A DNA stretch of 24,691 nucleotides from Verrucomicrobiota bacterium (GCA_023430565.1 JAEZAD010000225.1:1-24691), one strand, 5' to 3'; shown: positions 7,962 through 16,394, numbered from the stretch's first letter. Numbers and translations: made by a program. Notes: a model not told the origin generated them from the sequence alone.

Positions 7962-8921
7962 CTACCGCTCCACCACATCGAACCAGAACGGCACGAACGC
8001 CTCCGTCCCGCCCAGATTCACCTGCGCCCACACGACATACCGCCCCGCCGTCGGAATCGTGATCTTGAAATTCAACACCGGTCGCTCCGCATCCGGCCGC
8101 CACGCCGGGTCCGCCTCCACCGGATGCAAATGCGCAAACCCACTCCGCGTTTCGTCAAACGCCACCAGGTGCGCATACGCGTCCATCACCGGCTCCATCG
8201 GCACCCGCCCGCCGTCCACCCGCACCACTTCGAAACGCAAATCCATCGGCACGCGCGCCACCATCGCCCCCGTCGCCGGCGTCAGCACAAAACGATACTC
8301 GCCCTCCGCCCAACTCGCCGCCGCCGCTCCCCGCGCTCCCCGCGCTTCGCCGCTTTCGCCGCCAGCCACGTTCAAATCCGCGTTCGCATAAAGCCCGCGG
8401 CTCGTCGCCGCCGGCGTGAAGTCCGCAAAAACCCGATACACCCCGCCCGCCCGCGGTGTGAATTCAAACTCCCACTCGCCTTTCACCTTTCCCGGCCGCG
8501 GATGCACGTGCTGGTAATCCGTCAGCGTCTCGTCCGCGATCAACAGGTGCAGCCGCTCCGTGTGCACCACCAATAAATCCTCCGGCGCGATCGGCTTCCC
8601 GCCCGAGGTCCGCAAAATCGCGGTCGCCTCCACCGCTTCACCCGCCCGCGCCGGCGCCGCCGTCCGCACGTCCATCGCAATCGGCGACGCCACCGCGACC
8701 ACCGGAATGAACTGCGGATTCGAAGGGTCGCAGAACTCGATCGCATTTGCCGCATCCACGCGAAAATCCATGTGACTCAACTCGGTCCCCGTCGGCAGCC
8801 AGCGGAAAAATAGAAAAACCGCCAACGCCGCGACCGTGATCCATCCGACCTGCCGCAATTGCCGGTTCGTCAGTGCCGCCACGACCTCGGGGCCCGCCGT
8901 TTTTGTCGCGCCGTCACTCAT
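7962..8921 (-). CDS. Unrecognised membrane-anchored protein with duplicated HxHP domain; candidate copper protein
   Basis: The 319-residue protein has one transmembrane helix (about 26-44, WITVAALAVFLFF) after a short cytosolic tail, then a periplasmic beta-rich part. I do not recognise a named family. The periplasmic part holds two repeats with the same plan: HLLIADET, then HVHP (138-141), then FEFTPRAGGVYRVFADF; and HLVAFDET (from H251), then HLHP (264-267), then FKITIPTAGRYVVWAQV. Each gives three His in a conserved pattern that could form a metal site. The start codon overlaps the stop of the upstream SCO gene by ATGA, so the two are translationally coupled, and the heme A and oxidase genes are next door. 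A role in copper handling for the oxidase is therefore likely, but it is inference. The upstream in-frame codons (to 8957) lie inside the SCO gene and were not used. Confidence 0.8.
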   Translation of the reverse strand: MSDGATKTAGPEVVAALTNRQLRQVGWITVAALAVFLFFRWLPTGTELSHMDFRVDAANAIEFCDPSNPQFIPVVAVASPIAMDVRTAAPARAGEAVEATAILRTSGGKPIAPEDLLVVHTERLHLLIADETLTDYQHVHPRPGKVKGEWEFEFTPRAGGVYRVFADFTPAATSRGLYANADLNVAGGESGEARGARGAAAASWAEGEYRFVLTPATGAMVARVPMDLRFEVVRVDGGRVPMEPVMDAYAHLVAFDETRSGFAHLHPVEADPAWRPDAERPVLNFKITIPTAGRYVVWAQVNLGGTEAFVPFWFDVVER

Positions 8922-9859
8922 CGTTTCATCTTCCCCACAAATTCCCTCGGTTCCCACGAACTGTGATCCGTGCGGTGCACCAGCCGGCCTTCTTCATCGA
9001 TCAGGATCGTCGCGAGCGTGTGCTTGATCAACTCGCCTTCGAATTCCGCAATCACGCCGAAGTTCGCCAGCAAGTCCTTGATCGCGTTTTCCGGGCCCGT
9101 GAGAAACGTGAAGTTAGACGTGTCGATCCCGCGCGTGTCCGCGTAATCCTTCAGCACCCCCGGCGTGTCGTAGGCCGGATCGAGTGTGACCGACACCAAC
9201 TCGAGATTCGTCACCCCGCCTTCGCGCGCGAGCTTCTGCACCTGCGTCATCTTCACCGTCGCCGCCGGGCACATCGTCGCCACCGGACACCGCGTGAAAA
9301 TGAAGTTCAACATCACCTTCTTTCCGCGGAATTTTCCGCTGTCGACCACCGCCCCCGTTTGATCGTAAAGCGCGAACTCCGGCATCTTCTCGCCGATCTC
9401 CCGATACGCCGACCGCCCGCGACTCAACGTCTCCTGTCGCAACGCATTCGCCTTCGCCTCCACCGCTCGCTTGGTCGCCTGGTCGTCGGGCCAGATTCCT
9501 TCCAGTTTCCAATCTCCGTTTTCCGTCTCCGGCTCGACCAGCGTCGCCCGAATCCGCTGCCCTTTCTTCGCCGTCGCGATGTCCCCGCGCGTCACCGCGA
9601 ACTCCATCGTCATCGCGGGCATGAAACCGGGAATCTCGTCGTGATGCACCACGAGCACATTGCGCTCCGCATCGATGCTCACGACCTCGCCGGTCAACGG
9701 ATGCCGCCCGTCCTTCGCCTCCGACTTCGCGTCCGCCGTCTCGGAACGCGAACACCCCGCCAGCACCAAACCGCCGAGCAACAACAGCGGCGCAAAAACC
9801 AGCCCGGCTCGCTTTGCGCTTTTTGCCCCTTTTTGCGGCCCATGATTATTAGCTGGCAT
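8918..9859 (-). CDS. CusF-SCO fusion lipoprotein, copper chaperone for cytochrome oxidase
   Basis: The 313-residue protein starts with a lipoprotein signal (lipobox LAGC, Cys36). Residues about 55-125 are CusF-like: 'VHHDEIPGFMPAMTMEFAV' carries the His and Met residues (H72/H73, M80, M83, M85) that hold copper in that family. Residues about 155-313 are a SCO1/SenC thioredoxin-like domain with two Cys in CPVATMC (C191, C197) and the distal His (H280, in LIKHTLATILID). The Cys spacing is five residues instead of the classical three, a variant also seen in other SCO proteins (CPLPxFCP type). SCO proteins deliver copper to the CuA centre of CoxB and reduce its cysteines. It heads a two-gene unit with the HxHP protein and diverges from ctaA. 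Upstream in-frame codons to 9943 were rejected because they displace the signal. Confidence 0.88.
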   Translation of the reverse strand: MPANNHGPQKGAKSAKRAGLVFAPLLLLGGLVLAGCSRSETADAKSEAKDGRHPLTGEVVSIDAERNVLVVHHDEIPGFMPAMTMEFAVTRGDIATAKKGQRIRATLVEPETENGDWKLEGIWPDDQATKRAVEAKANALRQETLSRGRSAYREIGEKMPEFALYDQTGAVVDSGKFRGKKVMLNFIFTRCPVATMCPAATVKMTQVQKLAREGGVTNLELVSVTLDPAYDTPGVLKDYADTRGIDTSNFTFLTGPENAIKDLLANFGVIAEFEGELIKHTLATILIDEEGRLVHRTDHSSWEPREFVGKMKR

Positions 9860-9865
9860 CACGCT

Positions 9866-9894
9866 ACGGATTCGCCGCCGGAAAAAATTGTCAA
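9866..9894 (-). promoter_or_regulatory. Possible promoter of the SCO gene
   Basis: On the minus strand a perfect TTGACA (9894-9889) lies 29 bases before the SCO start codon, beside an A/T-rich run. The -10 match at the proper spacing (around 9871-9866) is poor. If real, transcription would begin close to the start codon and the mRNA would be nearly leaderless. The same A/T-rich patch sits upstream of divergent ctaA. Confidence 0.3.
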
Positions 9895-9945
9895 AGGGTT
9901 TGCCGCCAACAGCACGGAGCCTTCTGCTGCCCAATCCGCACACTC

Positions 9946-10926
9946 ATGACCGCCTCCTCCGGCCTTCGACGCACCTCCGTCCATAAGCCCGCCGTCGCGT
10001 GGTTCGCCGCGTTCGGCAGCGTCTGGGTGTTCCTGCTCGTCGTCCTCGGGGCGTTCACCACCAGCATCGGCGCCGGGATGGTTTTCCCCGACTGGCCGCT
10101 CTCCAACGGTTCCGTCAACCCCGAAGGCTGGCTCACCGACATCGCCATGTTCGCCGAGCACTCCCACCGCCTCACCGCCGCGGTCATGAGCGCCATCACC
10201 GTCGTTCTCGCTTTCTGGATACATCGCACCGAGGAACGCCGCTGGCTCCGCCGGCTTGCCTGGTTCGCCGCCGCCCTCGTCCTCGTCCAGGCGCTCGTCG
10301 GCGGACTGCGCGTTCTCCTCGATCATTTGCACGTGGAAATGGTCGATACCAGCGTCGGCCGGCTCTTCGCGATGCTCCACGCCTGCCTCGCGCAGCTCTT
10401 CGTCTGCTCACTCTTCGCCGTCGCCATTTCCTCCACCCGCAGCTGGATCGAGCGCGGCGTGCCCGTCGGCCCCGCCGTTCGCCGCGCCGGCCTCATCTGC
10501 TGCGCCCTGCTCTTCGTCCAGCTCGCCATCGCCGCCGTCATGCGCCACAGCTTCGCCGGACTCGCGATTCCCACGTTTCCCTATTCGACCGCCGACGGAC
10601 ACTGGCTGCCCGAATTTTGGAATTTCCGCATCGGCATCCATTTCGCCCACCGCGTCATGGCCGTCGTGCTCGCCGCCGCCATCCTCTGGTTCGCCCTGCG
10701 CCTCCGGCTGGACCGCGGTTCGACCGTCCTCCTGCGGAGCGGCGCCTCGGCGATCGTCGCGCTCCTCTCGATTCAAATTCTCCTCGGCGCGAAAATCATC
10801 TGGACCAGTCGCTCCGCCGACATGACCACCGCCCACGTGCTCGTCGGCGCACTCACCCTCGCCGTCACCTTCTGGCTCACCTGGCTCGCGCACCGCGACC
10901 TGATCGAGAAACCCGCGTCCGCATGA
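9946..10926 (+). CDS. ctaA: Heme A synthase (COX15/CtaA)
   Basis: The 326-residue integral membrane protein converts heme O to heme A by oxidising the C8 methyl group, giving the heme used by aa3-type oxidases. It has about eight hydrophobic helices in two similar halves. The catalytic EHSHR motif (71-75; Glu and His are essential in the family) is in the first half with another His at 145 (MLHACLAQ); the second half has HFAHR and TTAHVLVG, giving the paired His that bind two hemes. 'TTSIGAGMVFPDWPL' in the first periplasmic loop is typical. Its TGA overlaps the ATG of ctaB (ATGA), making a ctaA-ctaB-ctaM operon. No Shine-Dalgarno sequence precedes the start. Confidence 0.92.
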   Translation: MTASSGLRRTSVHKPAVAWFAAFGSVWVFLLVVLGAFTTSIGAGMVFPDWPLSNGSVNPEGWLTDIAMFAEHSHRLTAAVMSAITVVLAFWIHRTEERRWLRRLAWFAAALVLVQALVGGLRVLLDHLHVEMVDTSVGRLFAMLHACLAQLFVCSLFAVAISSTRSWIERGVPVGPAVRRAGLICCALLFVQLAIAAVMRHSFAGLAIPTFPYSTADGHWLPEFWNFRIGIHFAHRVMAVVLAAAILWFALRLRLDRGSTVLLRSGASAIVALLSIQILLGAKIIWTSRSADMTTAHVLVGALTLAVTFWLTWLAHRDLIEKPASA

Positions 10927-11807
10927 GCGAGTCCGCCCCGCGCGCCAGGTTCTCCGATTACCTCGAGCTCACGAAGCCGCGGCTCAGTCTTCTGTCGGTC
11001 CTCACCACGATCGTCGGCTACTTCGCCGCACGCCCGCCGCACGATGCGCCGAAACTCGTCCTGCTCATCGTCGGCACTTCGCTCGCCGCCGCGGGCGTCG
11101 CCGCGCTCAACCAGTTTCTCGAGCACGACACCGATGCCCGTATGAAACGCACCGCCGACCGCCCCATCCCTTCGGGCAAGGTCGCCACCGGTTCCGCCTT
11201 CGTGCTCGGCGTGCTCATGTGCATCGGCGCGCTGTTTCTCACCTTCGCCCTCGTCGGAAAACTCGCCGCGCTCTTCATGCTGCTGACGATCTTCTCCTAC
11301 CTCGGCTGGTATACGCCCGCGAAACGCCGCTCGCGCTGGAGCACCGAAATCGGCGCCGTCGCCGGCGCCTTTCCGCCGCTCATCGGCTGGGCCGCCGCCG
11401 AGGGCAGCGTCACCGCGCTCGGTTGGATTCTCTTCGCCGTGCTCTTCTTCTGGCAAATCCCCCACTTCATGGCGATCGCGTGGATCTACCGTCGCGACTA
11501 CTCCGCCGTCGATTTTCCCATGCTCCCCGTGCGCGACGAAGCCGGTGGCAAGGTCGCCGTCTGGTCCTTGATCAACACCGTCGCCCTCGTCGTCGTCACC
11601 GTCCTGCCGTTTTTCCTCGGCCTCGCGACGTGGATCTACCTCGCCGCCGCGATCGCCACCGGCGCCTGGTTTCTCTGGCGCGCCATCGTTTTTCTGCGCC
11701 CCGCCGCCCGCGACGTCGCCGCCCGCAAACTTTTCTTCTGCTCGATCGCCTACCTCCCGCTCGTCCTCTGCGCGCTCGTCGCCGATCGGCTCGTTTTCCT
11801 GCCATGA
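10923..11807 (+). CDS. ctaB: Heme O synthase (protoheme IX farnesyltransferase)
   Basis: The 294-residue membrane enzyme adds a farnesyl group to heme B to make heme O, the substrate of CtaA. It belongs to the UbiA prenyltransferase family: the first Asp-rich motif is 'NQFLEHDTD' (63-71), followed by MKRTADRPIPSG, and the second is 'YRRDYSAVDFPMLPV'. The classical NxxxDxxxD first Asp is Glu here (E67), with D69 and D71 kept; variation at this site is common in the family. Helices surround 'FSDYLELTKPR' at the N-terminus, a hallmark of CtaB/CyoE. It overlaps ctaA and ctaM by 4 bases at each end, so all three are translationally coupled. A longer open frame that reaches back to 9999 is a shadow of ctaA. 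Confidence 0.93.
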   Translation: MSESAPRARFSDYLELTKPRLSLLSVLTTIVGYFAARPPHDAPKLVLLIVGTSLAAAGVAALNQFLEHDTDARMKRTADRPIPSGKVATGSAFVLGVLMCIGALFLTFALVGKLAALFMLLTIFSYLGWYTPAKRRSRWSTEIGAVAGAFPPLIGWAAAEGSVTALGWILFAVLFFWQIPHFMAIAWIYRRDYSAVDFPMLPVRDEAGGKVAVWSLINTVALVVVTVLPFFLGLATWIYLAAAIATGAWFLWRAIVFLRPAARDVAARKLFFCSIAYLPLVLCALVADRLVFLP

Positions 11808-12274
11808 CGATCCACGACATCCCGGCCCTCAACGCCGCACTGAATGCGACCGCCACCGTCCTGATCGTCCTCGGCTTCATCCAGATCAAATCCGCCCAGA
11901 GCGCCCACGACGTCGCCCTCCGCTCGTCGCGCATCCAGACGCACCGCAAACTCATGCTCGCCGCCGGCGCGGTCTCGGCCGTGTTCCTCGTCGGCTACGT
12001 CGGCCACAAGATCGCCGTTCGCGGCGTGCACACGCCTTTCGGCGGCGAAGGGTTCATTCGCACCGTCTACTTCGTGATGTTGATCACGCACATCCTTCTC
12101 GCGATCGCGATCGCGTGGCTCGTCCCGCGCACCTTCTGGCTCGCCTTGAGCGGACAAATCGAACGCCACCGCGCCTGGGCGAAATGGACGTATCCGATTT
12201 GGCTCTACGTCAGCGTCACCGGCGTGCTCGTCTACTTCTTCCTTTATCAGTGGTGGCCCGCCGCTCCGCGTTAA
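11804..12274 (+). CDS. ctaM: DUF420 family oxidase assembly protein (CtaM-like)
   Basis: The 156-residue protein has four predicted membrane helices and the DUF420 pattern of membrane-embedded His: THRKLM (H47), YVGHK (H68), LITHILLA (H96) and the late 'RHRAWAKWTYPIWLYVSVTGV' (H122). Members of this family (CtaM in Staphylococcus aureus, YozB in Bacillus) are needed to make heme A-containing oxidases, probably at the heme-insertion or maturation step. Position as the third gene after ctaA and ctaB, with an ATGA overlap to ctaB, fits this role. The gene ends just before a hairpin at 12279-12301. The symbol follows the family, not a proven orthology. Confidence 0.85.
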   Translation: MTIHDIPALNAALNATATVLIVLGFIQIKSAQSAHDVALRSSRIQTHRKLMLAAGAVSAVFLVGYVGHKIAVRGVHTPFGGEGFIRTVYFVMLITHILLAIAIAWLVPRTFWLALSGQIERHRAWAKWTYPIWLYVSVTGVLVYFFLYQWWPAAPR

Positions 12275-12301
12275 AAAAAAGGCGGGTCGTCGACCCGCCT
12301 T
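12273..12301 (-). terminator. Terminator between ctaM and the cupredoxin gene
   Basis: A perfect inverted repeat with arms 12279-12288 and 12292-12301 (AAGGCGGGTC and complement, 3-base loop) is flanked on its left by eight A, which read as eight T after the hairpin on the minus strand. It is thus a clear rho-independent terminator for the cupredoxin gene, 45 bases past its stop. The hairpin also stands directly behind ctaM and may slow plus-strand transcription, though without a T run on that side. Confidence 0.82.
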
Positions 12302-12345
12302 CGCAGCTTTCGCACGCGCACAAACCGCGCGTTCTTCGTCGGCGC

Positions 12346-12858
12346 TTACTTCACCACCAACGTCCCCTTCATCCCGACCTGATAGTGCGCCGGGAAGGAG
12401 CAGAGAAACGGATAATCGCCCGTCTCACTCGGCACCGTGAACGTGATCTCGTCGGACTTGCGCGGCCCCAGCAGCGCCGTGTGCGCCACCACCTGATCCT
12501 TCAACGCCTCGGGGATATACTCGGTCGCTTTCGCCGTCACCGCCGCCGCGTTGAACGCCGCCGCATCGGCGCCCTTCTTCAGGAGCACCCAGTTGTGCCC
12601 CATGACCTCCTTCGGCTGCGTGCCGATGTTCGTCAGCACGATCTTCAACTGCTCGCCGGGCTTCGCCTCGATCGTCTGCAGGTTGAATTTCATGTTGTCG
12701 CCCGCGGTCAGCTCGATGGTGCGCGCTCCCGCCGGCTGCTCCTGCGCCGCGGCAGCTCCGCCCGCGGAGCCCGACGCGCCGGTTTCGGCGTCCTTCTTGC
12801 CGCAACCAAACGCGGCGAAGGCAGCAACTAACGTGATAAAAAGGGAACGGGTTTTCAT
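12346..12858 (-). CDS. Azurin/auracyanin-like cupredoxin lipoprotein
   Basis: This 170-residue blue copper protein has an N-terminal hydrophobic segment ending at Cys19 (AAFGC, a slightly unusual lipobox), so it is probably a lipid-anchored periplasmic protein. An Ala/Gly-rich linker (about 25-45) leads to the cupredoxin domain. The type 1 copper ligands are visible: H88 (GHNWVLL), C153 and H158 (LCSFPAHYQ), and M163. The four-residue gap between the last His and Met matches auracyanins rather than Pseudomonas azurin, which has three. It likely carries electrons to the oxidase. It is transcribed alone, divergent from coxB over 222 bases, and ends at a strong terminator. In-frame codons upstream (to 12912) would bury the signal and were not used. 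Confidence 0.9.
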   Translation of the reverse strand: MKTRSLFITLVAAFAAFGCGKKDAETGASGSAGGAAAAQEQPAGARTIELTAGDNMKFNLQTIEAKPGEQLKIVLTNIGTQPKEVMGHNWVLLKKGADAAAFNAAAVTAKATEYIPEALKDQVVAHTALLGPRKSDEITFTVPSETGDYPFLCSFPAHYQVGMKGTLVVK

Positions 12859-13080
12859 GGCGCGCGCACCGTCGGCGACGCCTTTTCGAAATGCAAACTC
12901 GAAGCCGCGCAAAGTCGTCTGCGCGCGTCGCTAATATCTCTCTTAAGCCGGACAATAAATGCGCAGCATTTGGCAAAGGACGGCAAAAAAGGCGGAATAG
13001 GGCTTGAAATGGAATGCCCTTGTCGGACTCTTTCGGGCGGTATTGTCCCGAAATCTCCCTCGCCTTTTTCGGCAGCACAC
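12859..13080. promoter_or_regulatory. Divergent promoter region of the cupredoxin gene and the cox operon
   Basis: The longest non-coding stretch of the window (222 bases). It has an A/T-rich patch at 12931-12960; on the minus strand a TATTAG (12936-12931) with a 17-base spacer to TTTATT is a weak promoter for the cupredoxin gene. On the plus strand TTGGCA (12970-12975) is a good -35 match but has no clear -10, and TATTGT at 13041-13046 is a weak -10 for coxB. No operator repeat stands out. Confidence 0.4.
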
Positions 13081-14373
13081 ATGCGTTTGAACTCCCTTTT
13101 CCCCCGCTCGTTGCGTCGAGTCGGCCCGTTCGCCCGGGCCCTTTCCAGCCGCACGGCTGCCGCCACGTTCGGCCTTGCCGCCATCACTTTGCTCAGCGGC
13201 TGCGATCTCAACTTCTGGCGCATGGACGGCCCCCAGTCGACCATCGACGTTGCCGGCCCCGTCGCGCGCAGCCAGTTGGAGGTGTTCTATGTCACCTGCT
13301 GGGTGACATTCATCATTTTTGCCCTCGTCGCCTCCGTGCTCGCCTACGCCACGTGGAAGTTCCGGGCCCGCACCGCCGACGACGAACACGCCGAGCCACC
13401 CGCGCAAAGTCACGGCAACCCGCTCATCGAGCTCGGCCTCATCGGCGCATCCGTTCTCGCGCTCGTCATCATCGCCGTCCCGACACTCAAGGCCATCTGG
13501 TATACCTACGACATCCCCGCCGAGGAAAAAGACACCGCCTATACCGTCACCGCTCAAGGCTACCAGTGGTGGTTTCGTTTCGAATACCCGAACGAGCAGA
13601 TCGAAGGCGTCGGCAATCTCGTCACCGCCAACGAACTCGTCATCCCCGCCGGTCGCGCCGTGCGCGTCGATCTTCGCGGCATGGACGTGATCCACAGCTT
13701 CTGGGTCCCGCGCCTCGCGGGTAAGGTGGACATGATCCCCAATCGCGCGAACCACCTCTGGCTCAAAGCCGAGGAGCCCGGTTACTTCTGGGGCCAGTGC
13801 GCCGAATACTGCGGCGACTCTCATGCGGTCATGCGTTTCCGCGTCATCGCCCTCGCCCCGCGCGAATTCAACGAATGGCTCGAGCAGCAATCCTCGGCCG
13901 CCCGCGCCGTTCAGGCCGTCGCCAACGCCGACGCCGCCGAAGCGAAGCCGCAGTTCGCCTCCTTCCGCACCGACTGGAAAAAGAACGAGCCCGGCTACAC
14001 CGACAAATACGATCTCAACCCTCTCGAAGCCTGGCGCGCCAAGCAGTTCCCCGAGAGCGGCGAAGACGCCGCCTTGGTTGCGAAGGGCCGCGAGCTCTTC
14101 CAGTCAAAGACCTGCTTTTCCTGCCACACCGTCCGCGGCCACTTTCAGGGCGGCAGCGCCGCGTATCCGGATCTCACGCACTTCGGCTCCCGCACCACCC
14201 TCGCCGCCGGACTCCTCGACAACGAGCCGGAACAGGTCGCCCGCTGGCTCATGTATCCGAACGACGTGAAGCCCGGCAACCGCATGTGGACCGAGGGCTA
14301 CCTCAAGAATAACATCGAACTCTCCCAGGATGACGTGACCGCGCTGGTCGCTTATCTCGAAAGCCTGAAGTAA
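13081..14373 (+). CDS. coxB: Cytochrome c oxidase subunit II with fused cytochrome c domain
   Basis: The 430-residue lipoprotein (lipobox LLSGC, Cys41) takes electrons from periplasmic donors and passes them to subunit I. Two membrane helices (about 68-92 and 117-138) are followed by the CuA cupredoxin domain with H205 (IHSFWVP), C240, E242, C244, H248 and M251 in GQCAEYCGDSHAVM, a full ligand set. A C-terminal class I cytochrome c domain has CFSCH (345-349) and a likely axial Met402 (GNRMW), which makes this a caa3-type enzyme. The ATG at 13081 gives the signal sequence directly; an open frame back to 12970 adds a non-conserved stretch. It is the first gene of coxBACD. An alternative complex III cluster, often found upstream in relatives, is not seen here; a cupredoxin gene is in its place. 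Confidence 0.95.
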   Translation: MRLNSLFPRSLRRVGPFARALSSRTAAATFGLAAITLLSGCDLNFWRMDGPQSTIDVAGPVARSQLEVFYVTCWVTFIIFALVASVLAYATWKFRARTADDEHAEPPAQSHGNPLIELGLIGASVLALVIIAVPTLKAIWYTYDIPAEEKDTAYTVTAQGYQWWFRFEYPNEQIEGVGNLVTANELVIPAGRAVRVDLRGMDVIHSFWVPRLAGKVDMIPNRANHLWLKAEEPGYFWGQCAEYCGDSHAVMRFRVIALAPREFNEWLEQQSSAARAVQAVANADAAEAKPQFASFRTDWKKNEPGYTDKYDLNPLEAWRAKQFPESGEDAALVAKGRELFQSKTCFSCHTVRGHFQGGSAAYPDLTHFGSRTTLAAGLLDNEPEQVARWLMYPNDVKPGNRMWTEGYLKNNIELSQDDVTALVAYLESLK

Positions 14374-14420
14374 TCCCCGAGTCCGGCCGTCACACCCGCT
14401 CCCACCCACACCCTTTCCAC

Positions 14421-16394
14421 ATGGACGCATCGGTTAAGTCAGACTTTATCGCCCACGAGGTTCCTCCTCGCGGCAAACCCTTCGTGCTTTGGCGCCCCAC
14501 CGCCAAGACCGGCCTCATCAGCTGGCTCACGACGGTCGACCACAAGAAGATCGGCTTCCTCTACGGCGCGTTCGCCTTGTTCTTCTTCCTCGTCGGCGGG
14601 GTCGAGGCGCTCCTCATCCGCATCCAGCTGATGTTCCCGAACAACGACGTGCTGACGGCGCAGCAATACAACACGCTGTTCACGATGCACGGGACCACGA
14701 TGATCTTCCTCGCGGTCATGCCTCTCGGCTCCGCGTTCTTCAATTTCATCATGCCGCTCCAGATCGGCGCCCGCGACGTCGCTTTTCCCCGGCTCAATTC
14801 CTTCTCGCTGTGGACGTTCGTCGTCGGCGCGATCATCATCAACATCGGCTGGTTTCACCCCGGCGGCGCTCCCGACGGCGGCTGGTTCGGCTACGCTCCG
14901 CTCACCTCGAAGGCCTTCATTCCCCGCAACTCGATCGATTTCTGGGTCATGGGCCTTCAGCTCCTCGGCGTCTCTTCCATCGCCGCCGCGCTGAACTTCA
15001 TCGTCACCATCATTAACATGCGCGCGCCCGGCATGACCATGATGCGTCTGCCGGTCTTCACGTGGATGACGCTCATCACGTCCTTCCTCATCATTCTCTC
15101 CTTCCCCGCCATCACGATCGCACTCGTCGAGCTGATGATGGACCGCCAGTTCGGCACCAACTTCTTCGAAGTCTCCAACGGCGGCATGCCCATCCTCTGG
15201 CAGCACCTCTTCTGGATCTTCGGCCATCCCGAGGTCTACATCCTCATCCTCCCCGCGATGGGCGTCGTCTCGGAAATCCTTCCGACCTTCGCCCGGAAGC
15301 CGCTCTTCGGCTACCCGATCGTCGTTTTCTCCGGCGCTTGCATCGGCTTCCTCGGTTTCGCCGTCTGGTCGCACCACATGTTCACCACCGGCATGGGCAC
15401 CGTCGCCACCGCCGCCTTCGCCCTCGCCACCATGGCCATCGCCGTTCCGACCGGCGTGAAAATCTTCAACTGGATCGGCACCATCTGGGGCGGCCACCTG
15501 CAGATGCGCACGCCCATGATGTTCGCCCTCGGCTTCGTCTGGATGTTCATGATCGGCGGTTTCTCCGGTGTCATGCACGCCGCCGCCCCCGCCGACGCCC
15601 AGCAACAGGACAGCTACTTCGTCATCGCGCATTTCCACTACGTGCTCATCGGCGGCTCCCTCTTCGCGCTCCTGGCCGGCATCCATTACTGGTTCCCGCT
15701 GATCTTCGGCCGCATGGTCTCCGAATTCTGGGGCAAACTTTCGTTCTGGGTCATCTTCGTCGGGTTCAACGTCACGTTCTTCCCGATGCATTTCCTCGGC
15801 CTGAACGGCATGCCGCGCCGCACCTTCACCTACGACGGCAACATGGGCTGGAACACCGCCAACTTCATCTCGACCATCGGCGCTTTGATCCTCGGCGTCG
15901 GCATCGCGATCTATTTCGCCGTCGTCATCTACACCTACTTCGCCGGCAGGAAAGTCTCCCGCGACCCGTGGGACGGTCGCACCCTCGAGTGGTCCGTCCC
16001 CACCATCCCGCCACCCGAATACAACTTCGCGGTCATCCCAACCGTCCACGCCCGCGACGGCTTCTGGTATGAAAAACACCACAAGGAAGAGATCGCCAAA
16101 GAAAAGGCCCAGCACGCCAAAGAGGAGGAGGCTCACGGCGGCATCCACATGCCTTTCCAGTCAATCTATCCCCTCATCGCCAGCTTCGGTCTGCTGATTC
16201 TCGGTTACGCCGCGAGCGGCATGGACTCGAACCCCGAGCCGGGCATCCACGCCAAGCTCATCACCGCCATCGTCGGCGGCGTGATCTTCCTCATCGGCGT
16301 TTATCTCTGGTCGCTCGAAGGAGCCGACGGCTACCACATCCACCTCGATAAGGACGGCAAAATCATCGAGGAGGACCACCACGCGAAGCATTAA
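14421..16394 (+). CDS. coxA: Cytochrome c oxidase subunit I, A1 type
   Basis: The 657-residue catalytic subunit reduces oxygen to water and pumps protons. Heme a ligands are H90 (TMHGTTM) and H406, heme a3 is bound by H404 (HFHYV), and CuB by H269, H318 and H319. GHPEVY (268-273) contains the cross-linked Tyr273 and Glu270, which marks the A1 family. D119 (QIGARDVAFPRLN) is the D-channel entrance and K347 (TGVKIFNW) the K-channel Lys. The protein is about 100 residues longer than the minimal subunit I: after the 12-helix core comes a charged segment (KEEIAKEKAQHAKEEEAHGG) and two more membrane helices (about 577-632), then a His/Asp-rich tail. A separate coxC exists, so these extra helices are not a full subunit III. 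No Shine-Dalgarno sequence. Confidence 0.96.
   Translation: MDASVKSDFIAHEVPPRGKPFVLWRPTAKTGLISWLTTVDHKKIGFLYGAFALFFFLVGGVEALLIRIQLMFPNNDVLTAQQYNTLFTMHGTTMIFLAVMPLGSAFFNFIMPLQIGARDVAFPRLNSFSLWTFVVGAIIINIGWFHPGGAPDGGWFGYAPLTSKAFIPRNSIDFWVMGLQLLGVSSIAAALNFIVTIINMRAPGMTMMRLPVFTWMTLITSFLIILSFPAITIALVELMMDRQFGTNFFEVSNGGMPILWQHLFWIFGHPEVYILILPAMGVVSEILPTFARKPLFGYPIVVFSGACIGFLGFAVWSHHMFTTGMGTVATAAFALATMAIAVPTGVKIFNWIGTIWGGHLQMRTPMMFALGFVWMFMIGGFSGVMHAAAPADAQQQDSYFVIAHFHYVLIGGSLFALLAGIHYWFPLIFGRMVSEFWGKLSFWVIFVGFNVTFFPMHFLGLNGMPRRTFTYDGNMGWNTANFISTIGALILGVGIAIYFAVVIYTYFAGRKVSRDPWDGRTLEWSVPTIPPPEYNFAVIPTVHARDGFWYEKHHKEEIAKEKAQHAKEEEAHGGIHMPFQSIYPLIASFGLLILGYAASGMDSNPEPGIHAKLITAIVGGVIFLIGVYLWSLEGADGYHIHLDKDGKIIEEDHHAKH

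Noticed and set aside
9999..11807. A 602-codon open frame covering ctaA and ctaB
   Set aside because: Its first 308 codons are an Arg/Pro-rich shadow of ctaA in another frame; only the part from 10923 is a real gene (ctaB).
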